From assembly GCF_003112435.1 (NCBI RefSeq), contig NZ_BDOQ01000002.1:248001-312000 (forward strand): a stretch of DNA of 64,000 bases. Reading direction: 5' to 3'. A program made the translations under genes and the position numbers. A model generated the notes under the pieces. It did no database searches. It was not told where the DNA came from and was given only the letters and a program-made list of their open reading frames with translations. Positions 55,733-63,673 of the stretch are shown piece after piece. Numbering within the stretch: the stretch's first letter is position 1; the number at the start of each line of letters is the position of its first letter. The stretch is from Novimethylophilus kurashikiensis. Its GTDB lineage: Bacteria; Pseudomonadota; Gammaproteobacteria; Burkholderiales; Methylophilaceae.

Positions 55733-57270
55733 GCCGCTCTCCTCAAGTGCGCGCGTTCCGCCATTCCATAGAGGTACTGCAAGCTGTCAAAGCGATAGCT
55801 TTCCAATTCAATCCGGTTTTTGTCTGAAAGATGGATTCCAGGTTGCCAAAAATCGAGTCGCGGCAACAAGTAATAGTCCATGACTTGAGTGTTTTCGTAG
55901 TTGAGGCGGACAGCGACGGTGATATCGGGTGCCAGACCAGTATCAAAGCGAATTTTCCAGCGATGGCAGCCCGAATCGAGGGACTGACACCTGGATAACA
56001 CCAAAGAGATACTGAATTCATCGTTGAGATGCAGGAGGTCGGTTATCTGGTCGCGAACCACTCTACCCCCAATTTGTACGATGGCGGCTTCCGTTTGGGC
56101 AGTAATATCCGGATGCAGCTTGCGCAAAAACCGGTTGGTTTCGAGAAAGTGATAATCCCGGTCCGGGGTAAAGCCCACTAACTCATAAGCTCGGATGAGA
56201 CTGCCAAACCGGTGAGAATATACAGCGGCGGAGGGCACGCTCTCGCACTCGTTAATGATGAGGCCCGACAGGTAGCCACGATGCTGATACAGCGTGCGCA
56301 GGCGCTCAATGAGCTCTCCATCGCTGTAGCGCTGCGCTCTTGCTCGGAAAATCCCTTGAGCCGTATAAAACACCTCCGGTGGCACGATAGGCTCAAAGGC
56401 ACGCTCCTTTTTAATCCACATGTCCGGGGTGTTTTCCACGCGGAGCTTTTTAAGCTTGAACGACGTACGGTTGTAGATGTTATTGCCGATATATTTTTCA
56501 TTGGTCAGAACCTCCGTAACTGTCGCCCGCGTCCAGGGGCGACCGATATCCGAGAGAATGCCCATCGTATTGAGTCGTACTGCAATGTCGCTTGATGAAA
56601 TGCCATCATCGATAAACCAGCGATACATCTGATTGACGGTTGCGACTTCATCGGCAGGGCCAGGCATCAGGATGACGCGGTCGGTTTGCAGGCTTTTGTG
56701 TTCGCCTCTGGCGAGCTCACCCTTTATTGAGCCGCTCTGGTCAATCAGAACCCGGCGTAATCCATAACCAGCCGGTCCGCCTTGCCGATATCCCAGTTCA
56801 ATTAGCCGGCATTGCCCAGCAAACACCTTGGCCGATAACTCACGGCTGTATTCCCCAGCCATGGCACGCTTGACGCCCTTAACGATAGTAGAGACCGGGC
56901 TGCCATCGTTTTCAAATTGCTCAGCGCAATAGGCGACTTGGATACCGGCACGTCGGCAAATGTATTCGTAGTACGCGCTTTCGTCCGCATCCTGGAAGCG
57001 CCCCCAGCGGCTGACGTCATACACGAGAATTATCTGAAAATCTGCAATGCCTAATTCGACGTCCCTAATCAGCTGCTGCAGAGATTGTCTTCCACCAATA
57101 TTGAGGCCGCTTTTTCCCTCATCTGCATAAGTCCGGACAATTTCGATGCCACGTCGGGCCGCATATTCACGGATTTTGTCGCGTTGGTTGGATGTGGAGT
57201 ATTGCTGATGCTCCGTCGACATCCGGACGTACTCTGCGGCACGGGGTATGGTTGTCTCGGCATTCTGCAT
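55729..57270 (-). CDS. Large serine recombinase
   Basis: A 513-aa site-specific recombinase. N-terminal resolvase domain with the catalytic Ser in YVRMSTEHQQYST and conserved Arg in VYDVSRWGRF; SAKVFAGQCRLIELGYRQGGPAGYGLRR marks the start of the recombinase (PF07508-type) domain, followed by RATVTEVLTNEKYIGNNIYNR. The C-terminal third (after about residue 330) lacks the usual zinc ribbon/coiled coil and is unrecognised, with two HTH-like stretches (ITAQTEAAIVQIGGRVVRD). ATG 57270 gives MQNAETTIPRAAEYVRMS; the frame is open to 57360. It is not needed for Tn7-type cut-and-paste, so it is an added recombination function. No att-site is visible. Confidence 0.88.
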   Translation of the reverse strand: MQNAETTIPRAAEYVRMSTEHQQYSTSNQRDKIREYAARRGIEIVRTYADEGKSGLNIGGRQSLQQLIRDVELGIADFQIILVYDVSRWGRFQDADESAYYEYICRRAGIQVAYCAEQFENDGSPVSTIVKGVKRAMAGEYSRELSAKVFAGQCRLIELGYRQGGPAGYGLRRVLIDQSGSIKGELARGEHKSLQTDRVILMPGPADEVATVNQMYRWFIDDGISSSDIAVRLNTMGILSDIGRPWTRATVTEVLTNEKYIGNNIYNRTSFKLKKLRVENTPDMWIKKERAFEPIVPPEVFYTAQGIFRARAQRYSDGELIERLRTLYQHRGYLSGLIINECESVPSAAVYSHRFGSLIRAYELVGFTPDRDYHFLETNRFLRKLHPDITAQTEAAIVQIGGRVVRDQITDLLHLNDEFSISLVLSRCQSLDSGCHRWKIRFDTGLAPDITVAVRLNYENTQVMDYYLLPRLDFWQPGIHLSDKNRIELESYRFDSLQYLYGMAERAHLRRAA

Positions 57271-57372
57271 GGTACTGCCAACCCTCACAAAATTTTGGAT
57301 TAGATAGTCCAGCTCCAGGTCTGATGCTGTCAGAAGCCAAATTAGCAGTACCTCCCGCAAAACTCTATGAAG

Positions 57373-57837
57373 TCATCTGTTTGCAATAGTTTTCCGCGGC
57401 GCCAAGACCTTGGGCTCTTTCGGAAACGCGACAATCTCGACAATCCACGCGTCCTTCTTTGCAATTTTTTGATGCGAGAGAAAGCTTAGTTGATAAATGC
57501 CAGATGCAAGCAACGACGGGGAGTGTGGCGCGTCAATGTTTGCAATCAAAGGAAGTCGGATTTTGCGGTTGCGGAAGCGTTGCATTGCGCGATTTCTTTC
57601 CGCATATTGCCGATTCCGAGCACGGTACTGATGGTAATAATCTGGATTCTTTGCCAACCAGTTTTCACGAGCCCGTGCCTGATTGTCGATGTAATCTGGG
57701 TCGGTCTTGAGCTTTGTCCGCTGCCAATGCTGTTGCCGTACCCGCTGACATTTTGGTTGGCTGCAATAAGTCTGTCTGGGAGATTGGGCTCGGGGCGTAA
57801 ATTCCTGGCCGCACGAAACGCAAAGTCTGGCTTCCAT
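57373..57837 (-). CDS. Small Cys-rich (zinc-binding) protein of the recombinase operon
   Basis: A 154-aa basic protein with an N-terminal Cys cluster CVSCGQEF...TYCSQPKCQ typical of a single zinc ribbon, followed by a strongly charged Arg/Gln-rich helical stretch (YHQYRARNRQYAERNRAMQRFRNRKIR). No family name recognised. It is the first gene of the operon and lies 124 bp inside the transposon end-repeat region, with a 102-bp gap to the recombinase start. Likely DNA-binding. ATG 57837 with AGGAG a few bases upstream. Confidence 0.75.
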   Translation of the reverse strand: MEARLCVSCGQEFTPRAQSPRQTYCSQPKCQRVRQQHWQRTKLKTDPDYIDNQARARENWLAKNPDYYHQYRARNRQYAERNRAMQRFRNRKIRLPLIANIDAPHSPSLLASGIYQLSFLSHQKIAKKDAWIVEIVAFPKEPKVLAPRKTIANR

Positions 57838-57961
57838 GAAACTGCTCCTCAGGTAAAGGAGAGCAGCTTATTGGATGAGCACGTGCATTTCTAATCCTTG
57901 CTGGTGGCAATCTATTTTATAAAACCAGAAAACACCGAGGAATTAGGAAGGGATTTTTTTA

Positions 57962-58093
57962 CGGCCAATTTATGGTTGAATACTTGGCGATTGGCCAAGA
58001 TATGGTTAAAAGCTCTCTGCCGGAAGCAAGATATGCCAAGTATTCTGGCCACTTTATGATTTAATTTCGAACGAATTTATAACTGACGTCACA
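57962..58093 (-). repeat. Transposon right end with four transposase-site-like repeats
   Basis: Same-orientation motif copies at 57962-57980 (CGGCCAATTTATGGTTGAA), 57992-58010 (TGGCCAAGATATGGTTAAA) and 58046-58064 (TGGCCACTTTATGATTTAA), plus a degenerate copy at 58069-58087 (GAACGAATTTATAACTGAC) that sits seven bases from the terminus, the same offset as the left site. Terminus ...CGTCACA. An 11-bp inverted pair GAATACTTGGC / GCCAAGTATTC flanks the interval between sites two and three. Confidence 0.78.
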
Positions 58094-58098
58094 ATAAC
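58094..58098. repeat. Target-site duplication, right copy (ATAAC)
   Basis: Identical to 36149-36153. Joining the two flanks at a single copy gives the predicted empty site CTAAATAACCTATAGC. Confidence 0.9.
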
Positions 58099-58190
58099 CT
58101 ATAGCATTGATGTAGCGCACCGATGCCCGACGCGTTATAGCGTCTGGTTATTGCCGTCCCATGCGCTCATGAATGTTTCTCAAATTTTTC

Positions 58191-58217
58191 TAAAGTTTCC
58201 TTGTAGCCCTCCGATAA
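58191..58217 (+). promoter_or_regulatory. Sigma-28 (FliA) promoter of fliC
   Basis: TAAAGTTT at 58191-58198, an 11-bp spacer, and TCCGATAA at 58210-58217, one mismatch from the sigma-28 consensus TAAAGTTT-N11-GCCGATAA. The -35 element is 97 bp from the transposon terminus, so the core promoter is chromosomal and intact. Confidence 0.92.
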
Positions 58218-58284
58218 AGTATCCAACTGGAACAAACTGGCTCCAGTCAGATGGACCACTTTAGATAAATAAAGGAGTTTGGAA

Positions 58285-59754
58285 ATGGCTTCGGTAATTA
58301 ACACCAACGTTGCTTCGTTAAATGCCCAGCGTAACCTGGGTATGTCGCAATCTTCCCTGTCCACGACGTTGCAGCGCTTGTCCTCCGGCTTGCGCATCAA
58401 CTCTGCAAAAGACGATGCGGCTGGCTTGGCGATTTCGCAACGCATGACCTCTCAGATCAGGGGTCTTAACCAGGCTGTACGTAACGCGAACGACGGTATC
58501 TCCTTGGCCCAGACGGCTGAAGGTGCCTTGTCCTCTTCCGGCGATATGTTGCAGCGTATCCGGGAGTTGGCTGTTCAGTCTGCCAACGCCTCTAACTCTG
58601 CAAGTGACCGCAAGGCGATCCAAGCTGAAGTTGGTAATCTTCTGTCTGAACTGGATCGTGTTTCCCAAACGACGGAATTCAACGGTCAAAAATTGTTGGA
58701 TGGTACTTTCGGTTCCGCCACTTTCCAGGTGGGCGCAAATGCAAATCAAACGATTACCGCGACCACTGGTAATTTCCGTACCAATAATTATGGTACTAAC
58801 CTTAACGAATCCAAGCTGGTTGATGCTGCTGCAACCGCAACGTCGTTGGCTGGTACGGTGGTTATCGATGGTCTGCAAAGTAAAACCGTTACTTTGACTG
58901 CTTCTGATACGGCCGGTTCAGCTGCTGCCGCAATCAACGCTGTTTCTGATTCGACCGGTGTTACGGCTTCTGCTCGTACAGTCACTCAGTTGGATACCTT
59001 CGTTGCTGGCGGCTCCTATTCCTTGGCTGTCAAGGGCGATAATACGACCACGGCAGCGAATATCACGTTTAGCGTTTCTGCGAACACAGCTTCTGGCCTG
59101 GCTGAAGCTGTTTCTGCCTTCAATAATGCATCTTCAACTACCGGTATCACGGCAAAGTTGAATACTTCAAACACCGGGATCGTTCTTACGAATGAAGCTG
59201 GTGCAAACGTCGATATTACGAACAATTCGGCTGCTGCAGGCACGAGCTTCAATATGTATGCCTTCGATGCTCCGACTACCCTGACCAGTGGTACGGCATC
59301 GTTCGGTGCCGCACTTGCTGTTGCAGGTGCTGGCGGCACAGGGGTGGCTGAAGGTACGGTTGAAATGAGCTCTAACAAGGGCTTCTCGATTAACACAACC
59401 AGTACCTCTGCAATGGCGACCACCGGTGCTTCAAGCCTGAATGCAGTGAACACCATCGATGTGTCTACGGTTGATGGTTCCACTATGGCTCTGAAGATTA
59501 TTGACTCGGCCCTGGCTACGGTTAACGGCCAGCGCGCATCCTTCGGTGCACTGCAGTCACGCTTCGAAAATACCGTTTCGAATCTGCAAACCACCTCTGA
59601 GAACCTGTCTGCATCGCGCAGCCGGATTCAAGATACGGACTTTGCTGCTGAAACGGCAAACCTGTCTCGTACCCAGGTACTGCAGCAAGCGGGTGTGGCA
59701 ATGTTGGCGCAAGCAAATGCTCTGCCCAACACCGTGTTGTCTCTGCTGAAGTAA
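58285..59754 (+). CDS. fliC: Flagellin
   Basis: Flagellar filament subunit, exported by the flagellar type III system. A 489-aa protein: conserved N-terminal D0/D1 ([18 protein letters not shown], about residues 1-140), a Ser/Thr/Ala-rich variable middle (140-400), and conserved C-terminal D1/D0 ending [14 protein letters not shown]-type. AAAGGAG lies seven bases before the ATG at 58285; a TTG at 58279 would add only ME. Single gene followed by a strong terminator; controlled by sigma-28. Confidence 0.96.
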   Translation: MASVINTNVASLNAQRNLGMSQSSLSTTLQRLSSGLRINSAKDDAAGLAISQRMTSQIRGLNQAVRNANDGISLAQTAEGALSSSGDMLQRIRELAVQSANASNSASDRKAIQAEVGNLLSELDRVSQTTEFNGQKLLDGTFGSATFQVGANANQTITATTGNFRTNNYGTNLNESKLVDAAATATSLAGTVVIDGLQSKTVTLTASDTAGSAAAAINAVSDSTGVTASARTVTQLDTFVAGGSYSLAVKGDNTTTAANITFSVSANTASGLAEAVSAFNNASSTTGITAKLNTSNTGIVLTNEAGANVDITNNSAAAGTSFNMYAFDAPTTLTSGTASFGAALAVAGAGGTGVAEGTVEMSSNKGFSINTTSTSAMATTGASSLNAVNTIDVSTVDGSTMALKIIDSALATVNGQRASFGALQSRFENTVSNLQTTSENLSASRSRIQDTDFAAETANLSRTQVLQQAGVAMLAQANALPNTVLSLLK

Positions 59755-59770
59755 TCGTGTCCTGAAGTAA

Positions 59771-59800
59771 GCCCGGCTACGTCAAGTAGCCGGGCCTTTT
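59771..59800 (+). terminator. Intrinsic terminator after fliC
   Basis: A perfect 10-bp stem GCCCGGCTAC/GTAGCCGGGC with loop GTCAA, then CTTTT. Confidence 0.9.
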
Positions 59801-59816
59801 CATAAGGATCACCATC

Positions 59817-60188
59817 ATGGATCTAATGTCGATCAACAGCGCCACAACGGATATGTTCCAAAAGCAGTCCGTTACTATGACGCCTGTACAACCTCAACAG
59901 TCTCGCTTGGATATTCAACCGACAAGTAGCTCTACCTCTTCCCAAAGTGGTGGCCAAGATTCATCAAAAGAACAAACCAAGAATGCGATTGATGCGATCA
60001 ATAAAACCATGGCGAGTATGTCGAGAAGCCTGGAGTTCGCTGTCGATGATGATGTTCACATGACCATTGTAAAGGTGGTGGACACTCAAACTCATGACGT
60101 TATCAGGCAAATTCCTTCAGAAGAAGTTGTTGCTATTGCCAAAGCGCTGGATAAAATCCAAGGATTGCTGATCAAACAGCAAGTGTAG
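59817..60188 (+). CDS. flaG: FlaG family flagellar protein
   Basis: A 123-aa protein: variable Ser/Gln-rich N-terminal half, and the conserved FlaG domain in the C-terminal half (LEFAVDDDVHMTIVKVVDTQTHDVIRQIPSEEVVAIAKAL). FlaG affects filament length in polarly flagellated bacteria. AAGGA precedes the ATG. First gene after the fliC terminator and upstream of fliD. Confidence 0.9.
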   Translation: MDLMSINSATTDMFQKQSVTMTPVQPQQSRLDIQPTSSSTSSQSGGQDSSKEQTKNAIDAINKTMASMSRSLEFAVDDDVHMTIVKVVDTQTHDVIRQIPSEEVVAIAKALDKIQGLLIKQQV

Positions 60189-60210
60189 CGATTGATGAAA
60201 AGGTGATGAC

Positions 60211-62235
60211 ATGGCTTCAATTACGTCTCCAGGCATAGGTTCAGGGCTTGATGTTAACGGTATTGTCAGCAAGCTGATGCAGGTAGAGCAGCAGCCATTA
60301 GCGCTGCTGGATTCTAAGGAAGCCAAGTACCAATCCAAATTGACGGCCTACGGGACGCTTAAAGGAGCTTTGTCGTCATTTCAAACTGCGGCTCAGGCGG
60401 TTAATGATGTATCTAAATTTCAGTCTGCAAGCGCCACCGTAGGAGACTCATCTGTTTTCACTGCTACCGCACAAAGTAATTCGGTGGCTGGGGCTTATAA
60501 CATAAATGTTACCCAGCTTGCCCAGGCCCAGAGTTTAATGGCTGCTGGTCAATCTACCACCAATACAGCCATTGGTTCGGGCGCTACTACGACCCTGACC
60601 TTTCAATTTGGGACGATCTCTGGGGGGACGTTCACGAACGGTGTTTATACTGGGGCTGGCTTCTCACAAGATGGCACGAGTTCGACCGGTACGGTGACCA
60701 TTGATAGCTCGAACAACACTTTGCAAGGCATTCGGGATGCAATCAACGCTGCGAATGTCGGTGCTAATGCCACTATTGTTAATGATGGTACTTCCAACCG
60801 GTTGGTTCTGACTTCAAAAGCGACCGGTGCTAATAGCAGCATGAGTATCAGTGTTAGCGGCGATTCGACCCTGGCTAATTTGCTCAATTATGATCCTACG
60901 CAAGCTGCGGGATCGCAGACTGGTCAGAATTTAACTCAAACTGTCGCTGCACAAAGTGCTGCGCTCACTGTTAATGGTATTTCGATTACTAGCGCGTCCA
61001 ACTCGGTCAGTGGTGCTATTGATGGAGTGAGCTTAAGTTTAATTAAAACTGGCAGTACAACACTAAATGTGGCTAGGGATACCAGTACTGCCAAAAAAGC
61101 AATTCAGGATTTTGTTGCTGCCTACAATTCCTTAAATGGAACAATCTCGTCTTTGGCATCTTATGATGCCACGAGCAAGCAAGGTGGTATTTTGCTCGGG
61201 GATTCTGCGGTTAATTCGATTCAGGCCAGAATCCGCGGTTTATTGGGATCCGCATTAACTGGTGTGGGAGGGAGCTACACGACCCTTTCCCAAGTGGGTG
61301 TCTCCTTCCAAAAAGATGGCACACTATCTCTGGATACCAGCAAACTGCAAACTGCATTGGCCAGTAAGCCTGATGATGTTGCAGCTTTGTTCTCTGCCTA
61401 TACCAAAACGTCCGATAGTTTAGTTAGCTATAGTAGTTCCAGCACTAAAACGATTGCTGGTAGTTATCCGTTGAACGTTACCCAGATTGCAACGCAAGCA
61501 ACGGCGACTGGTGGCGTCGATATTTCCGCGGGTGCTGTCATTACTAAAGATGTAAACGATACTCTTGCAGTAAAACTGGATGGGACAACTGCGATAGTTA
61601 CGTTGACACCTGGTACATATACGGCTTCTAAATTAGCTGCTATGGTGCAAGCGGCAATTAACGGAAACTCGAATTTTTCCAAGGCAAGCGATTCGGTAGC
61701 AGTTACTGTATCCGGCAACAATCTCTTGTTTACTTCGAATCGTTACGGCTCTGGATCCAATGTCAGCATTACGGGCGGAACAGCCCAGGCGACAATCGCG
61801 GGAACGACAACAGATGTTGCTGGCGTGGATGTTCAGGGAACTATTGGAGGCGTGACGGCATTGGGTTCTGGGCAATACCTCACGGGAGCTGCAGGCAGTG
61901 CAGCAGACGGTCTGAAGGTGAGGATCAATGGGGGTAACATTGGGAGTCGAGGGAACATTAATTATTCCCATGGATTTGCGCTGCAAATCAGCGATCTCAT
62001 GGATACATTCCTTTCTTCAACCGGCCCCCTTGCAAGTAGAACAGACGGGATTAATAGCTCAATTAAGAGTATCGACGATCAGCGTACGACGCTTAACAAT
62101 CGATTGGCAGATATTGAAAAACGCTATCGTGCCCAATACACGGCGTTGGATACCTTAATGAGCCAGATGACATCTACGAGTAATTATTTGACGCAGCAAT
62201 TGGCGAGCATCTCGGCCTCTACCAGCAGTAAATAA
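60211..62235 (+). CDS. fliD: Flagellar hook-associated protein 2 (filament cap)
   Basis: Caps the growing filament and assists flagellin folding. At 674 aa it is longer than E. coli FliD (about 470). N-terminal FliD_N domain starts ASITSPGIGSGLDVNGIVSKLMQVEQQPL, two flagellin_IN-like motifs (GAYNINVTQLAQAQSL, GSYPLNVTQIATQATA), and a C-terminal FliD_C domain ending in coiled-coil heptads (RYRAQYTALDTLMSQMTSTSNYLTQQL). The extra length is mostly Ser/Thr/Ala-rich repeats in the middle. Confidence 0.95.
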   Translation: MASITSPGIGSGLDVNGIVSKLMQVEQQPLALLDSKEAKYQSKLTAYGTLKGALSSFQTAAQAVNDVSKFQSASATVGDSSVFTATAQSNSVAGAYNINVTQLAQAQSLMAAGQSTTNTAIGSGATTTLTFQFGTISGGTFTNGVYTGAGFSQDGTSSTGTVTIDSSNNTLQGIRDAINAANVGANATIVNDGTSNRLVLTSKATGANSSMSISVSGDSTLANLLNYDPTQAAGSQTGQNLTQTVAAQSAALTVNGISITSASNSVSGAIDGVSLSLIKTGSTTLNVARDTSTAKKAIQDFVAAYNSLNGTISSLASYDATSKQGGILLGDSAVNSIQARIRGLLGSALTGVGGSYTTLSQVGVSFQKDGTLSLDTSKLQTALASKPDDVAALFSAYTKTSDSLVSYSSSSTKTIAGSYPLNVTQIATQATATGGVDISAGAVITKDVNDTLAVKLDGTTAIVTLTPGTYTASKLAAMVQAAINGNSNFSKASDSVAVTVSGNNLLFTSNRYGSGSNVSITGGTAQATIAGTTTDVAGVDVQGTIGGVTALGSGQYLTGAAGSAADGLKVRINGGNIGSRGNINYSHGFALQISDLMDTFLSSTGPLASRTDGINSSIKSIDDQRTTLNNRLADIEKRYRAQYTALDTLMSQMTSTSNYLTQQLASISASTSSK

Positions 62236-62256
62236 AGCATAAACCTGGAGAACAAA

Positions 62257-62706
62257 GTGAATACTTCGGCAAGAAATGCAATGAATGCATATGCGAAGAT
62301 GGGGCAGGATGTCGCGGTGGAAACGGCTTCTCCGCATAAATTGATCAGCATGCTCTATGAAGGAGCCATTCTTGCAATAGTCAAAGCCAAGGCTTACATG
62401 CAAAACGGCGAGGTTGCTGCGAAGGGCGAGTCCATTTCAAAGGCTATGTCTATCATCAATCTTGGCTTGCTAGCGAGCTTGGACACCTCTGTAGGAGGTG
62501 AATTGGCTCACAATTTGCAGATGCTGTACGAATATATGTTAAGGGTGCTGCTGGACGCGAATATCCAGAATGACTCCGCAAAACTTGATGAAGTTGCTGT
62601 TTTGTTGCGTGACTTGAAAGGTGCATGGGATGCAATCGAAGGCAAAACCCAGGCGGAGGCCGCAGCCCCTGTCGAACGTGCATCTGTGAGTTACGCACGC
62701 GCATGA
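62257..62706 (+). CDS. fliS: Flagellin export chaperone FliS
   Basis: Binds the flagellin C-terminus and prevents premature polymerisation. A 149-aa helical protein with YAKMGQDVAVETASPHKLISMLYEGAI, the FliS signature. Starts at a GTG with GGAGAAC seven bases upstream. Overlaps fliT by 4 bp. Confidence 0.93.
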   Translation: MNTSARNAMNAYAKMGQDVAVETASPHKLISMLYEGAILAIVKAKAYMQNGEVAAKGESISKAMSIINLGLLASLDTSVGGELAHNLQMLYEYMLRVLLDANIQNDSAKLDEVAVLLRDLKGAWDAIEGKTQAEAAAPVERASVSYARA

Positions 62707-63017
62707 GCGATGAACTCCTCAGCGAGTACCGCCGCCTGTTGACGTTGAGTCAATCGCTGGCTGAGGCTGCCAAATCTGGAGAGTGGGATGCGGCAATTGC
62801 GTTGGAACAAGCGCGCGCGGAAGTAGTCCATAAGATTGAAACGCTCGGTCATCAGATGCTTTCTAATGAAACGAGTGTTGAGGTTGCATCGCTGATTCGA
62901 GATGCTTTGGCATGTGATGAGTCTGCTAAATTCGCGTTAGCCACGGCGATGGGCGATTTAAAAGAGCTCATCGATTCCACAGTGAACCAACGCCGGTTGG
63001 GAGATAGTTACTTGTAG
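62703..63017 (+). CDS. fliT: FliT-like flagellar chaperone
   Basis: A 104-aa helical protein (SDELLSEYRRLLTLSQSLAEAAKSGEWDAAIALEQARAEVV) in the position of fliT, the FliD chaperone. Sequence similarity in this family is low, so assignment rests mostly on context and length. The ATG overlaps the fliS stop; the frame is open from 62625 but that part lies inside fliS. Confidence 0.8.
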   Translation: MSDELLSEYRRLLTLSQSLAEAAKSGEWDAAIALEQARAEVVHKIETLGHQMLSNETSVEVASLIRDALACDESAKFALATAMGDLKELIDSTVNQRRLGDSYL

Positions 63018-63052
63018 TTCATGCAGGACAATGAAAGGACAAGCTTGCTTTC

Positions 63053-63268
63053 ATGGTTCCCCCCGAAATTCGATTTCCTTCCGCCAATATTTCACCTGGC
63101 AACGAAGCGATAGCGCATGTAGATGCAACGCATCCTATCCACCCCCGCGAGCCAATTTCTGGCCTTCCGTTAAATAACTCAGCTGAAGACCGAAAGAAAA
63201 AGAAAAAAGATTCATCATCTGATCCGCATACCTCGGAAGAGGGCCATATCGTCGACGACTATGCTTGA
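63053..63268 (+). CDS. Small hypothetical protein of the flagellar cluster
   Basis: A 71-aa hydrophilic protein with a Pro/His-rich N-terminus (IRFPSANISPGNEAIAHV) and a Lys-rich, probably disordered C-terminal part (DRKKKKKDSS). No domain recognised. Placed between fliT and the DUF2802 gene on the same strand, with no clear Shine-Dalgarno. Confidence 0.5.
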   Translation: MVPPEIRFPSANISPGNEAIAHVDATHPIHPREPISGLPLNNSAEDRKKKKKDSSSDPHTSEEGHIVDDYA

Positions 63269-63307
63269 TGTTGATACCATCGCGTGCATTCATCCATGGA
63301 GTCCGAG

Positions 63308-63673
63308 ATGGACGCAATCGTAATTACCTGGCGTGAGTTGTTGGTGGTACTCGTTATCGTGCTTGGTGTCTATGTTGCCGAGATGCTGCTGATGATGCGA
63401 TCGAGCGGTAACTTGCGGAGGCCGCGCTGGCTGGGGCTGATCCAGGAAAAAAAGTTCGAAACGGAGCTGCGCCAGGAGTTGGAGGCGTTGCGCGAACGCA
63501 TTGAGCAACTTGAGGCGAACTTGCCGATCAAAAATGAAGAAGGTGAAACCGATACCCCATACAATCGGGCGATCCTGCTTGCTCGCCAGGGTTATGATGC
63601 GGCGCGTTTGTCTGAAGAGTGCGGTATCTCGCGTGGCGAGGCCGAATTAATCGTTTCCATGCAGAAGCGATGA
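63308..63673 (+). CDS. DUF2802 family membrane protein
   Basis: A 121-aa protein with an N-terminal transmembrane helix (ELLVVLVIVLGVYVAEMLLMM), a predicted coiled coil (ELRQELEALRERIEQLEANL), and a C-terminal HTH-like segment (YDAARLSEECGISRGEAELIVSM), the DUF2802 signature. Usually near flagellar genes in beta- and gamma-proteobacteria; role unknown. ATG 63308 has GGAG six bases upstream. Overlaps the next gene by 4 bp. Confidence 0.8.
   Translation: MDAIVITWRELLVVLVIVLGVYVAEMLLMMRSSGNLRRPRWLGLIQEKKFETELRQELEALRERIEQLEANLPIKNEEGETDTPYNRAILLARQGYDAARLSEECGISRGEAELIVSMQKR

Larger units (their letters stand above)
36154..58093. mobile_element. Complete Tn7-like transposon inserted downstream of tRNA-Ser(UGA)
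   Basis: A 21,940-bp element with termini TGTGCCG at 36154 and, inverted, TGTGACG at 58093; a perfect 5-bp duplication ATAAC on both sides; and transposase-site-like repeats in opposite orientation at the two ends. Core genes at the tRNA-proximal end are tniQ, a tnsC-like ATPase and a tnsA-tnsB fusion. Cargo comprises a DUF6471 gene, a phosphoesterase-NTPase, a decayed tnsB fragment, an Hhe-type helicase/nuclease, a small PEP-CTERM remnant, and a distal operon of two ParB-like genes, a serine recombinase and a Cys-rich protein. Base composition is more AT-rich than the chromosome, most obviously over the two large cargo genes. Only one TniQ is present, no TnsE and no cas genes, implying a single site-specific targeting route. 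Confidence 0.95.
57838..58284. other. Right-end control region and insertion junction
   Basis: No gene. Contains the presumed promoter for the recombinase operon (minus strand, not resolved), the right transposon end repeats (57962-58087), the terminus at 58093, the duplication ATAAC (58094-58098), about 90 bp of chromosome, and the fliC promoter (58191-58217). Confidence 0.7.

Noticed and set aside
57962-58064. Repeated TGGCCA...TATGGTT motifs resembling a short CRISPR array
   Set aside because: Only three clear copies with unequal spacing (30 and 54 bp), located at the transposon end and inverted at the other end; no cas genes. Interpreted as transposase sites.
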